A stretch of DNA of 24,741 bases. Source: Vitrella brassicaformis (Eukaryota > Sar > Vitrellaceae). The notes below the pieces were generated by a model. That model made no database searches. It was not told where the DNA came from and saw nothing but the letters and a program-made list of their open reading frames with translations. The stretch is taken from the NCBI GenBank assembly GCA_001179505.1, contig CDMY01000664.1, forward strand, positions 9,443 through 34,183, written 5' to 3'. This document shows positions 1-10,743 of the stretch, in pieces. Both the position numbers and the translations under genes were made by a program. Each line of letters begins with the position of its first letter. Position 1 is the first letter of the stretch.

Positions 1-3
1 CCA

Positions 4-1526
4 TTACGCTTTGTCGGCTTCGGGGTCGGAGTAGTTGGCGATGAAGTTGAGGATGGAGCTGTCGTCGCCCTCATACGGCGTGGTGGTGTCGAACTGCTCA
101 TCCTCAGGCACCTCGTCGGTCTCGTCGGCCGCATCCTCCAACTCGCTGTCGTCCGACATGCACAGCCGGCAGTCGATGGGGCACTCGGCACCGGTGGCCA
201 GCTCCTTGCCGTCGTACGCCACGCCCGGCTTGGCCGGGTCGTCGAAGCGCGTCTCGCAGCCCTCGTCCAGCTGCACGCAGCATTTGGTGCAGCCCTCCTC
301 GGATGGACTGCCGCAGGGCTCCGTGAAGCCGCCGATGGTGCCTGTGTGTGTGTGAGAGGGGACAGAGAGACGTGTGTGTGGTGGGGCCGAGCAGATCGAA
401 TCGTGAGAGTTTCTTTTGGCAGGTGGGGGCGACGGATGTGTCTTCGGTGCATGAAGCGGGTTTGATGCAGAGGGTGACGGCGCTGGCCTCGTCGCACTCG
501 CACTCCTTGCACTTGTTGACCAGCATCCGACGGCAACCGTCGGGACACTCCAAGTCCTCGGGATATGTAACCTCTACAGCCTCTTGACCTGCACACACCA
601 CACCACACCACATCACACCACCACACACACGGAGGTCCGTCATGGTTGCGGCCCTCCCCCCTCCCTCCCTCCCTCCCCGCACCGACCTGCCGGCTTCTTA
701 TCCTCAAACCCCGGTGCGTATTTGATGCAGTAGTTATCCCCCTGGTCGTCACACTCGTCGGGATTGGCGTCCTTGTACCAGCGGATGACCCCCGGGGTGC
801 CCTCCTCGGTGGTGCAGGCCTTGAGGCCCGCCTGCTCGCTCGGGCAGATGCTCTTGTCGTCACACGTGGCGCTGCACCGGGTGCGGCTGCAGCCGTCATC
901 GTAGACCTCGCAACCGCGCTCGCACACCAACTCCTGGTTGATGTCTGACCATAAGAAGAAAGGCAGCGCAGCAATGAGACACACATACAAATGGATGGAT
1001 GGATGGATGGATGGATGGATGGATGGAGAGGGGGGGGACGAGTGACCCCTCACATCTTTCCACGGCACCCCCCTACTGACCACGGCAAGGCTCGCCCTCC
1101 ATCTGTTGGACGCAGTCTGGGAATCGCTCGTCAGGGTCTAGTGCGCAGTCCTCCGCTGTGGTGTTGGGCACACTGCACTTGGTGAAGTCCAGGTCGCCCT
1201 CCGAGTTGCACGGCCACTGACGGCACCCATCTGACCATACACACCACGACACCCACCCGCCACCACCATGGAAGATCTCCCCACATTCCATTTCTGCATT
1301 TCTGCCCCATTTTCCGCTCACCGGAGACCATAGCGCAGCCCTCGGAGCAGAAAAACAGGTCCTGATGGAAGGGGGGGAGCGTGTGGGTGGACGGACGGCA
1401 CAGATCTGTCGGTGTGTGGGGTGTGTGGCTTACCTCGTCGCCTTCATATGGGGCACAGAGGTCCTGGGCTCGGGTGGCCAGCAGGAAGGGGAGGGTGATG
1501 AACGCAAGAAGCAAGATCCACGCCAT
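4..1526 (-). CDS. Secreted cysteine-rich protein, unknown function
   Basis: Six exons read on the minus strand: 1434-1526, 1322-1361, 1081-1230, 687-944, 421-588 and 4-341. All phases join, giving about 348 residues and a TAA stop at 4-6. The start chosen is the ATG at 1524-1526, because the next residues form a hydrophobic signal peptide (MAWILLLAFITLPFLLATRA). The mature part has many paired cysteines (for example FCSEGCAM, CRQWPC, CERGCEVYDDGCSRTRC, CKECECDE) and an acidic C-terminal tail rich in Asp and Glu. This looks like a disulfide-bonded secreted or surface protein. I do not recognise the family. Introns 1-4 use GT-AG. The last intron (342-420) has no GT donor in the needed phase and appears to use GC. 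It lies head to head with the fatty acyl-CoA reductase gene. The exon set is well supported; the function is unknown. Confidence 0.75.
342..420 (-). other. Probable GC-AG intron in the Cys-rich gene
   Basis: On the minus strand the upstream exon ends CACCT, followed by GCCAAAAG, and the intron ends in a CA-rich run and CAG before GCACCATC. The downstream frame needs one leftover base. The only suitable boundary near the end of the open frame is T|GC, which rebuilds a Cys codon. No GT in that phase keeps the Cys-rich segment. Confidence 0.5.
991..1026. repeat. (GGAT)n microsatellite
   Basis: Nine near-perfect units inside intron 945-1080 of the Cys-rich gene. The same tetranucleotide recurs in introns at 15690, 23055 and 24108. 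Confidence 0.95.
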
Positions 1527-1881
1527 CCCGGTCGCAAAAGAGTATGGAAAATGCACTTCCGCCTACCTATGCCACTTCGGGCCCCAGCTCCGGGCCCCAA
1601 GAAAACTTAAGGAGATCTCGCAAGACAACTTCGGAGATCTCGGTGAAGGACAAGTCGCAAATCCCTCAGGTAGTGCTTGAGCGTCGCTAAGACTGCAATT
1701 GCTCCTCTGGTCTCTAAGCTCGCAAAAAGAAGCCAAGCTCGCAGATGACCTCTCCATCAGTCGAGAAGAGACCTCGGCCCGACCCGATCTCAAACTGGTC
1801 TTTATAAGGGTCGTTGCAAAGTTCGTTGCGGCAGCACAGTGCTTTTTGCTGTGAGAGTGTTCGGGCATTGAAGGACGTAGT
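1527..1881. promoter_or_regulatory. Shared divergent promoter region
   Basis: These 355 bases separate the start codons of the Cys-rich gene (minus) and the fatty acyl-CoA reductase gene (plus), so both promoters and 5' leaders must lie here. A TATA-like stretch, TTTATAAGG, begins at 1801, about 80 bases before the reductase ATG. AGATCTCG occurs twice near 1612-1645. There are no microsatellites, unlike the other gaps. The function is inferred from position. Confidence 0.4.
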
Positions 1882-4800
1882 ATGGGGGAGAGGACGATAG
1901 AGTTCTTCCGCGAGCAGTCAATACTGCTCACTGGGGCAACCGGCACTGTGGGGCAGGTGCGCACAACACTGAAAAGGCGAACCCCTGCACTGCACACACA
2001 CCAGTGCTGGCAGGCAGCTGTGCATACCTGTCTGTCCTTTCGTTGTGTGTCGTATTCAGGTAGTGCTGGAGCGTCTGCTCCGTTGCGCACCTCCCCGACG
2101 AGTGTATCTGCTGACCCGCTCCCGCCCCAAAGCTTCAGGCGCTCAGCGCATCCTGGACCTGCTGCAACAGCCGCTCTTCTCGGCCGTGCACAGGCTGTGG
2201 GAGGGAGAGGGGGAGGGGGAGAGAGAGGCACACACCGGCAGTAGTGGCCCCGCTGCATCAGAGTGCACGAGCGGCAGTCGGCATAGCAATCGCTTCTGGC
2301 GCGGGAACAGGGGGAGTGGCGCCGAGGTGTGTGGTGTCAGTGGCTGTCGGCCTGCGCCTTTGTCGACCTGTCGTGGGTGCGCTCGTCGGACGCCCGAAGA
2401 TGAGATACTGCATAGATTCGGCATACAGGTCATGGACGGAGATCTGCAGAAGGTACTTTGTGTTTTGGTCTGTCGATGAATGCACAGCACACAAAGGACA
2501 GACACCTGGGTCAGTCGCCTCTGTGTGTGTGGTCTGTCAGGATAACCTGGGTCTGTCTGAGAGTGACCTTGACACACTCAGGGCCAACGTCACGGGTAGG
2601 GTAGCAGCCAAGCCAAAAAGAAAGAAAGAGAGCTCTCCATGGCTGTCTGTCTGCTGTCTGACTGTTTTCCGTGTTGGCGCGTTTCTGGTCGGTCCATCGA
2701 CCCACCCATCCATCGATTTGTCAGTGGTAGTTAATTGTGCTGCGAGCATCAACTTCGACGACCCCTTCCCCCAGCTCTTCGAACAGAACGTCAGCGGAGC
2801 CTTGCGCGTCCTGCAGCTGGTGAGTCAGTCAACAATCGCACTGTATCTGATCTGTATGTCTAGAAGTGAATCCGCTCGTTTGTTCGTTTGCCTGTGGGTG
2901 AATACCTACGTGTCAGGCGAGGGCCTGCGATGGCGTTCGGTCTTCAGGGTGTTTCGTCCATGTGTCGACCGCGTACGCCAATTCTAACAGAAGGTACACG
3001 CACACACACACACACACACACAAGCGCCTGGCTGGCTGGCTGGCCGGCCACGTGCCCCCTCGTGCATTGCCTCCATCAATGTGTGTCGGCGGCTGACATC
3101 ATTCAGGGGTGTGATTGAGGAGAAGCTCTACGAGTCAGACATCGACCATGAGGTGGGGCCAGACACACACAAGAGATTCGGCACGAAAGAGCAATCATGC
3201 CGCCTGTCCGTCTGTTCTGCTGTCTGTCACTGTGTGTGCAGCATACGTTCAGCGAGCTGAATCGCACGACCGGCGAGGAACACCAAAGGCTGGCAGAGCA
3301 ACTCAGAGGTCAGTGCATGGGAGAATGGGGACACCACAACAAGCACGGCAGCCCACTGCCACTCTCTGTCTGTCTGTCTGTCTGTCTCAGTGCATTACGG
3401 TCATCCGAACAACTACACCTTCACCAAGTGGCTGGCCGAGCACCTGATCGGCTCACGCCACGGCGACCTGCCCACGCTCATCATTCGGCCATCCATCATC
3501 GGATCCACTTACAGGACGCCATTCAACGGATGGTCAGTCAAGTCAGGGCACACACTCATTGAGGAGTGAGTGGAGTGGAAAGGGAGACAGACCACAGCGG
3601 CCATCGCTGTTCTGCTCTCTGCGTGGGTGTGTATGCAGGACGTCAGCTCCGCAAGGTTTTGGCGCGTTGGTTGCCCTTGGAGCCTTCGGCGCATTCCTCA
3701 GGCTCCCCAGCGACGGCAAGGCTATCGGTAGGAAGGAGATGACAGAGGCCGATGCCGGCCGGGGTTTGTGTCCATCTTGTGTGTGCGTACAGGCGACGTG
3801 ATTCCCGCTGATTACGTGGCATCGGCGTCACTCAGGGCCACCGTGCAGATGGCAGGTATGCTGCGCACGCATGGATGGATGGGCACAGATGGTGTGGGCA
3901 ATGTCAATGGTTTTGATCCGTCCGTCCGTCCGCCCTTGACCTCCAGGTCGTGTGGGTCGTTTGGAGGTGATGCATGTGGCGTCATCGCATGCCAACCCTG
4001 TCACATGGTCAGTGGCCGTCAGGCACACCCTTGCACCTGTCTGTCTGTCTGTCTGTCTGCTTCGTGTGCCTGAAAATGTGTGTGTGTGTGTGTGTGTGTG
4101 TGCAGGAGTGAGTTGAGCCGCCAGGCTGTCAAGGGTTTTGACAAGTTGCGCATGTACCAAATCCCACAGCAATACATGATCAGTAAACGCAACACACACG
4201 CCACACGGACGGACAGAGAACAGGCAAGCAGCCAACATTGCTCTCTCTGCCTATGTGTCTGTCTATTTATTTGTCAGGCCCGCGTTGTGTCTACACCTGG
4301 TGCTCGTCCTCCTGGAGATACGCTCTCATGCACGTACGTCACGTCGGATTGCACAATCGGCCACGCGCCAACACAGCAGAGATATCCTAAGTGTGGGTGT
4401 CCTGCCTGTTTATCAGGCGTTAGACGATGCGGCCCTTGTGCTGGCTCAGCTGCTGGTGTCGCTGCTCGGTGTAGTCTTCCCGGCACTGGGCAAACAGGTG
4501 GGTGGGGCTCACCCTCCCTGCATGGCACATCCATTTGTGTTGGTTGACGGGGCCGCGTGTGTGTGCAGCTGTCCAAGCCTGTCAGGTTTCTGTGCCGTCG
4601 ACAGAATGTGTTGAAGCTGCTGCACCATTTCATCTGCAACCAGTGGATATTCAAAACGGACAAGGCACGCCAGCAAACACGACGCACGGATCATGTAGAT
4701 GAGAGGGCGGCAAGGCAAGCATTGTGTTGGTTGGTTCGTCCTTGCAGATCCGAGAGCTTGCCCACCGCGAGCATGATCCCGATTTCCCCCTAGATGTGGA

Positions 4801-5308
4801 GAACATCAAGTGGTACGCAGAGAACACAAACATTCCGCTCGGATGCACAATAGATATCCTTTCTTGTTCCAGGGAGCCGTGGTGCATCGACTATGTCGAG
4901 GGCCTGTGTCGCTACTCCCTCATACCCACACTGGAGCGCATCACCAAACGCGAGAAGGAGCAGGCCACACACGCCCCAGACAAGCCCACCACCACCACCA
5001 CCACCCATCGAGACACAGACAGAGATAGGGATTCCCCGTCCAGCACGAGCACCAGCGCTACCACCACCAGCAGCACGTCCCTGGGCATGTGCAATCCCTG
5101 CTGCCAGAGCAGCAACCACCCGCCAGAGAGCCCTCCACCCTCCCCATCGCCCGTGGTGGAGAGCGATGAGTCATCGGAGGGAAAGGGGAGGAGTGATGGC
5201 GCGCCCCTGATGTCCAGCAGGAAGATCAGTGGGACTACCACAGAGGGGGACACGATGGCGCTGCCGTCGGATGTGAGCAATGACAGCATCGAGCGGGCGT
5301 GTTGCTAG
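1882..5308 (+). CDS. Fatty acyl-CoA reductase (alcohol-forming)
   Basis: This enzyme reduces fatty acyl-CoA to fatty alcohol with NADPH, for wax or ether lipids. The exons are 1882-1956, 2060-2452 (probably split by an in-frame intron near 2197-2340), 2541-2595, 2725-2819, 2917-2993, 3107-3152, 3242-3308, 3391-3532, 3639-3727, 3793-3855, 3947-4007, 4106-4182, 4278-4333, 4417-4497, 4569-4664, 4748-4812 and 4873-5308; phases agree throughout. Family landmarks in order are the nucleotide motif TGATGTVG in exon 1, VVNCAASINF, FVHVSTAYANSNR, the catalytic YxxxK as YTFTK, IIRPSIIGSTYRTPFNGW, VIPADYV, and a C-terminal reductase domain with WIFKTDK|IREL and IKW..EPWCIDYVEGLCRY. After the domain comes a tail of roughly 130 residues rich in Thr, Ser and Pro, including a long Cys-containing low-complexity part, not usual in the family. 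The product is about 610-660 residues depending on the exon 2 intron. Membrane association through the C-terminal region is likely. Confidence 0.93.
4077..4103. repeat. (TG)n at a 3' splice site
   Basis: A TG run extends directly to the CAG acceptor of the reductase exon at 4106, with (TGTC)n about 20 bases earlier. It occupies the position of the polypyrimidine tract. Confidence 0.9.
4665..4747 (+). other. GC-AG intron in the reductase gene
   Basis: The exon ends GACAAG and the intron begins GCACGCC, ending TTGCAG before ATCCGAGAG. Splicing here gives WIFKTDKIREL. In animal FAR1 the same Trp-to-Leu spacing (WVWNTENVNML, from memory) is ten residues, an exact match. Using the nearest in-frame GT at 4693 would insert nine extra residues. 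Confidence 0.75.
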
Positions 5309-6110
5309 TGGTGCTCGCGTGGAGGCCGCCGGCCTTGCTCGACAGCGTGTGAAGAGGAGGATGGAGTGTGTATGAGAGATACATGCGGAAAGGGCCGAGG
5401 GGCTGGTTTTGATCCCGTTTTGATCACGTACGTGCATCTCCCTCTCTGTGTGTGTCCACCTGTGATAATTCGAACGGCAGAGAGACAGTTGTCTGTCTGC
5501 CTTCTGTCATGTATGTCGATTCTGCCATCTCTCTTGAGTACACACGTGGCTATTTAATTCTCTCTCCTCTCTGTATACAGTACGGACTGGAGCACATGTA
5601 TATACCTGCATGAATTCTGTTAATCACAGATCCATTGAGTGTTGGCCCCCTCTCTCTCTCCCTCCTCCTCTTCTTACTCACGAGTCTTACTTTCGTCTAC
5701 GCGTCTCGTCTTTAGTTGTCTGACCGACTGGGCAATTTTTGCGCCAATCTTGGCTTTCTCCGAACCGTCGGCGAGTCGAGAACTGCATGTATAGCACACG
5801 AGGGTGGGTGGTTGGGTGTGCGTGAGTGGGACAAGCATGAGTTGTGGCCACTGAATCAAGCACGGAGTCACTGACATGACCTAGAGAGCAGCATACTGGG
5901 TTTGCGCCTGGGTTGTTGGCGGTTCCAGTGTCACCCTTGATGCGTTGATGGATTGTGCAAGCAACCAAGCATTATGAGCTCTGTTTGCATTCTCTTGTCC
6001 GTGCGCGTCCACTCTCATGCCTCGCTGTCAAGCTCTCCTTTTCGTAAACACATGTCATGGGGGCGTCCTGGGGGTTTGCCGTCTCCGAGCTCCTTCTCGA
6101 AGCGGAAGCC
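5309..6110. other. Gap between reductase and phospholipase D
   Basis: This is about 800 bases between two plus-strand genes. It should hold the reductase 3' leader and the phospholipase promoter. It has short TCTC/CTGT runs and an AT-richer patch near 5550-5640. An ATG at 6057 is in frame with the phospholipase but would place 18 residues before a clear signal peptide, so I did not use it. No convincing gene was seen. Confidence 0.4.
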
Positions 6111-9100
6111 ATGCATCTCTTCGCCTCTTCGCTCCTCGCTTTGCTCGTCGCTTCCGCCGTCCCGCCCTTCCAAGCAGCCACCGTCTGCAGCGGGCAGCGC
6201 AATGAGACAAGTACGCGAAGATTTGCACTGCAATGTGCATCGCAGACCATCTTGCTCGATGTCTTTGTACGTGCAGGTGCTGCTCTACGTTCAGTGAGAG
6301 GTCCAGATCGGCCGTCGTTCCTTTCCAAGGGCTCCTCGCTCGTCAAAGACGACGCTAGCTCATCCGGTCCCGAAGAGTTCGAGACTGACAAGTGCGGGCG
6401 GTTCATCAATGATCAATGGAACGAGAAAGTGAGCAGCGTCATCCATATATCTTTCTCTGTGTGCCGGTCTACACGACTCTGTATCTCCGCCTGCCTGTCT
6501 GTCTGTCTGTCTGTCTGTCTGCACAGACCTTCACCTGGCAGAAGTGTGAGCAGGCCGCTCCTTGGGGGATTCTAAAAGACACAGAGACTCTTGTACATCT
6601 GTGGTGTGCTGCAATGCAGGCACTTTTGCTCCGTTCGTCGCTTCCCTCTCGGAGCCCCTGCTATCGTTCAGATACGAACTGGATAGGGAATTCGAGCCCA
6701 AGTGGTATTATGGATATCAGCCGGCACCCCTAGGCTATTACGAAGTATGAAAATGGAGGCACAGGTAAGACATTCGAAGCACTCATGAGTGCACACGCGA
6801 CCTTCATCCATCGTCACTCTGCTGCTGTCTTGTCGTCGAAACCAGGAACTCTATTGCTTGTAAGTGGGAATCGACAGGTGCATACGCCTTTCATCCTGCA
6901 TTGTCATTGGCAGTCTGATGAGCCCTCGTCTGAACTCTAATCCGCCGGGGAGGGAGAACGAAGTGATCATCGCGTAGGCGATATAACATGTCATTCTCTG
7001 TCGACTCACAGCTTGTCGCTCATCTCAGCGGCTGGCACACCGACCTCGATACACCCCCCTTGGGTTCCCACGACCCGAAGAGAACACTGGATACGTCTTG
7101 GGGCATCTCGTTTTTACGGTAAGCAACTCATGTGTTGTGGCTTTGTATTCCTCCGACTGAACGTGAGCAGGGCGTCAAAGTGTATATACTCGGCTACGGT
7201 AAAAAGCAGAGAAGGCTCTCATTCTGCCCGCAACATCCGATGCCTGTGTCGTGCTTTATAGAGATGGCCGCTCAAGTGAGCGTCGGCCGATTTTCAGAGG
7301 AATACCAAACCAGGCGCGAGACCATGAATCGACTCTGAGAGCTCGATATCCTCTATTTCTCCGACTGGTCGGCTGCGCCAGTCGCCAAATCAGAAGCCTC
7401 GCTATGCCATGTCTCTCACAACTCTCACAAATCTGTGCAGGGGTTATGCTTCATACAAGGACGACGATACTGAGTGCTCCTACAAGGTTTGGCATCATCT
7501 ATTTGTATGTATTATCGGTTCTTCTCTTTGATCTGTGTGAGTCCAGAAGCCAGGTGATAACATGGAGGCAATACGGACGGCACACGTAAAGAATGTCATC
7601 ATCAACAGGGAAATCGCTTATGTTGGCGGTATTTAAAGTTGTGCATTCAGCTGATACACTCCGGCAGATTGTATGTGCCTGTTGTAGGGATTGACATTTA
7701 TACTGACAAACTCCAAACATCTTCACATTACCGCAACCACATGAAGCGGAGATCCGCTAAGAAGCACCATCATGACACTCAGTGCCGAGTCACTGGCAAA
7801 GCGGCTGCGGACATCGCATCTGTGCACATCAATCGGTGCGTTATCTCTTGGTTTCCTCTGCTGCTGCCTCATGTTCTCTCTGCCCCTTTACCGCCGTTCT
7901 GGTGTGTGCCAGATGAAGAAAAGGATGCAAGACCCTCAAAGAAGACTTCGGTGCCTACAAGCTTACGAGTCTGTTTGCAGATCGAGAAAAAACCTTCGAA
8001 TTCATGGTAGACACCATAAGCAGAAAGTTAAAACCACGGTTCTCCTTTGCAGTGCCAACCCAACAACTTGCCGCCCACTGCCGACGAGTGGGAAGAAGTT
8101 TCGGATGTTCATGAAACTTCACGTGGCGACAGACTCAGGAACATCAATCGCTCTCTATTGGGAGACAAATGCGCAAGTGCAACTGGCGCGACAAACGCTG
8201 AATGCCGTGCGCTTGTGACTGGCGACTGGTACTGGCTAAGAAATGCAGGCTACTCTTATCCCATGTAAGTAGAGCCGACAAGTGTCTCCAACATACACAC
8301 GGATAAACATTTGTTGTTCGGTGTCTTCTTGTGTATATTCAGCACGACCATTTACGACACCACTCTGAGACTCATCGACGGCGCGGAGAAGGTTTCACTT
8401 TATATATATAGAGAGCGCATAGAGGCGCCCTTGGTAATTCCCCTTCTCACCTGGTTGATGTCTCTGTCTGTTGCCATCTGTAGTACGTCTACATCGAGAG
8501 TCAATACTTTATTTCGAGTGCCTTGGTCAACTGAAAGAGGCAGATCATCGACATGCCTGACGACTGATGTCTGCTCCCTCTGCTTATCACTTTCAGCGCC
8601 CCTTTTCTCCGAACCCAGATGGAATAAGTGATCCGCATGATTTCATACAGCCGAAGTTCGAGTCGGCCTTCGGTGATTTGGAAGCCGACCTGCCGAAAAG
8701 CTGTACGAAGAGCTTTCTTGTCAAGAATCGCCTGGGCAAAGTTCTGTATAAGTAGGTGAAAGAAGAACTTTGCGATGATAAATGAGTGTTGTTTCTCGAT
8801 TGTTCAGGCGCATCAAGCGAGCAATCGAGGAAGATGAGAACTTCTCGGTCGTTCTCGTGACATCAATGTCCGCAGAAGAAGCGATTGTAAGCCACACAGG
8901 CGCATGAATGTCTGCTTTGACACAGCTTTATTACCTGCGCGTGCCTTCAGTTGTTTTACAACCGATATTTCACCCTCTTTCGTATACTCCGATATCCTAC
9001 ACAGCGGCTGATGGGTGCTCAAAAGGGCTGCATTGTGAATTACTGACCTCAGATAAGGATTGCGAGCTCATTCCGGCCCTGGAGAGAGTTCTGGAGGACA

Positions 9101-10743
9101 CACGCAAGAAGAACGCTAAGACGGGCGCCAGAAAAGCGACCAACAAACAACTGAAAGACTACTTTACTGTTCTTTTCCACGTAAGGCGCCTGATTGTTGT
9201 GTCTTCCACTTGAGCATGTGTGCGTCGTCGTCTTTTGTACACATCAGGGCCGAGTTGACTTTGCCTTGTGAAGTCAGGAACAGAGAGTTGGCTAAGAAGC
9301 TTCTTTACGGAACGAGACCAGAGTTCAAGAGTTCGAATGGAGTCATCGTCTTCTACAATACATACGTCCACAGCAAGGAAAGAAGGACACTACAATACCA
9401 TGCATCTCATCATGTGTCTACGCTGATTTCTTCCTCTCTCTCTTCGCGGCTATGTGTGCAGGCAATGATTGTGGATGGAGAGTATGCGATTGTAAGCAGT
9501 AGCGGACGATGAGCTAGCTGCTCAGACGCTGCAAGTGTTTCTTTGTTTTGTTTGTGTGAAGATTGGCAGCGCCAACATGAATGACCGCTCGATGCTCGGG
9601 TCCGGCTTGACTTGTGTGTGCACGACTAGAGTGTGCGCCTTGTCTCTGTGATGGCATCAGATACATGGACCTCGAGACGGCCATGGAAGTCCGCGGACCG
9701 GAGGCCGTCAAGTCGTTCCGCGATCAGCTGTTCAAGCCCAAAGTACACAAGAGGATCGCTCCAATGTAAGCACTCTCTTTGCGGATCTATGACAAGTCGA
9801 CACATTCTCGTGCGTTCACCTATGCGTGTCTTTGCAGCTACGCACAGGAACTCCTCGATAAGCTCGACAAAAAGCCTCACGAGCTTGCCAAGCTCTTCCA
9901 CCAATCCACCGAGTTCAACGCAAGAGTCAGCCAAGTTGCACGCATCGACCCGTCTGAGCGGCTGGGGCTATCCCCTTGTGTCTCCGCCTTGTTCGGGTCC
10001 CTTCAGGCCCTTTACGGATTGACGCGAGGCGGACTGACACGTTTCACAATTCTGCCTCACGACCCTCTGGACACGAACTTCAAAAAGCAGTACGATTGAT
10101 GGCGGCACAACAGTCACTGCTTGCATGCTGGTGTTTGGTTTTAGCCGCTCCATCTTTGAGACGAACTTCACCTGGACGGGTGGAATTTCAAACGAGATTG
10201 TCGAGTACGCCCTCTGTGAGCGGCACGATATATGGTCTGCATATGGTGCATTCATGTGAATGTCTCCTTGGTGCGACCATGCAGGCAACAAGGTCTGGCT
10301 GCTACAGCCGGGTGACCAGACTGCGAAGGAAAACCAGCTGCGCGACCGTGTGGAGGCCATCAGCCAACTGTTCCCCTGGCACATCTGGTGATGCATTTTT
10401 TATGAGAATAGGTGAAGCAGATTTATGTCTATACTTCTGCATCATGTGACTTATCCTTTATGGAATTTTCCACTGTCCAGCATCTTCGGCAGGAGAGCCG
10501 GCAAATACAAGTGAGGATCGACTCGCAAATCGACGCCTGACTGATTCAATAACTGACTCGCGTCTTTGGTGCTATGTCTCTTGGTTTCTGTCTGCTTGCA
10601 GGGCGATGATGGATCGGACGACGATGGATGGCAATGCAACTTATATCGAGATGTCAGAGGAGGTTTGCCCTCACGACAACGATGCCAATGGCATACAACT
10701 GAAGCAGTCAGCTGGAGGAGAACAGGAGAACACCGATTTGTGA
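6111..10743 (+). CDS. Secreted phospholipase D (two HKD-type motifs)
   Basis: This enzyme hydrolyses or transphosphatidylates phospholipids. The start at 6111 opens a signal peptide (MHLFASSLLALLVASAVPPF). Supported exons: 6111-6210, 6277-6428, 6527-6545, 6620-6744, 6846-6859, 6914-6973, 7029-7118, 7171-7198, 7262-7275, 7342-7367, 7441-7486, 7547-7628, 7688-7837, 8053-8264, 8343-8391, 8484-8525, 8597-8751, 8808-8886, 8951-8981, 9053-9180, 9255-9377, 9462-9491, 9562-9599, 9661-9765, 9838-10089, 10145-10215, 10285-10387, 10481-10510 and 10602-10743. The joins at 7118/7171 and 7837/8053 are not resolved. Landmarks: IIAGWHTDLDTPPL, GVKVYILGYG, the first motif HVKNVIIN before YVGGIDIYTD (Asn where Asp is usual), HHHDTQCRVTGKAAADI, YVYIESQYFISSA, the second motif HSKAMIVD, then IGSANMNDRSMLG and DLETAMEV. 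The end may instead be the TGA at 10512-10514. No PX, PH or C2 domain is visible; the architecture resembles small secreted PLDs, as in oomycetes. Codons look less GC-rich than in neighbouring genes. Confidence 0.88.
6494..6521. repeat. (TGTC)n at a 3' splice site
   Basis: Seven TGTC units run up to the GCACAG acceptor of the phospholipase D microexon at 6527. Confidence 0.9.
7838..7917 (+). other. Possible GC-AG intron in phospholipase D
   Basis: After GKAAADIASVHINR the sequence reads CGGTGCGTTATC. The obvious GT donor (CG|GTGCGT) leads straight to a stop in the next candidate exon at 7918. A T|GC donor keeps the frame open. The exon after it (from 7918) has an unclear 3' limit, so this call is weaker than the other non-GT introns. 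Confidence 0.35.
9378..9461 (+). other. GA-AG intron inside the second HKD motif
   Basis: The upstream exon ends CACAGCAAG (His-Ser-Lys) and is followed by GAAAGAAGG. The downstream exon starts GCAATGATTGTGGAT after TGTGTGCAG. Splicing at GA gives HSKAMIVD, the exact H-x-K-x4-D pattern, and both flanks are in phase. The nearest GT donor in phase would insert 11 residues between Lys and Asp and destroy the motif. Confidence 0.7.
10445..10460. repeat. Left arm of a 16-base inverted repeat
   Basis: TGTGACTTATCCTTTA here is the exact reverse complement of TAAAGGATAAGTCACA at 10844-10859. The two arms enclose the last phospholipase D exons. It is not a microsatellite. Confidence 0.6.

Noticed and set aside
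2194-2340. A third firm GC-AG intron in reductase exon 2
   Set aside because: A GT donor at 2197 works equally well, and the segment is also open without splicing, so it does not support non-GT splicing.
6111-10743. Phospholipase D as a pseudogene because many ORF pieces end in stops
   Set aside because: Nearly all junctions join in phase and conserved motifs are kept; the stops lie in introns.
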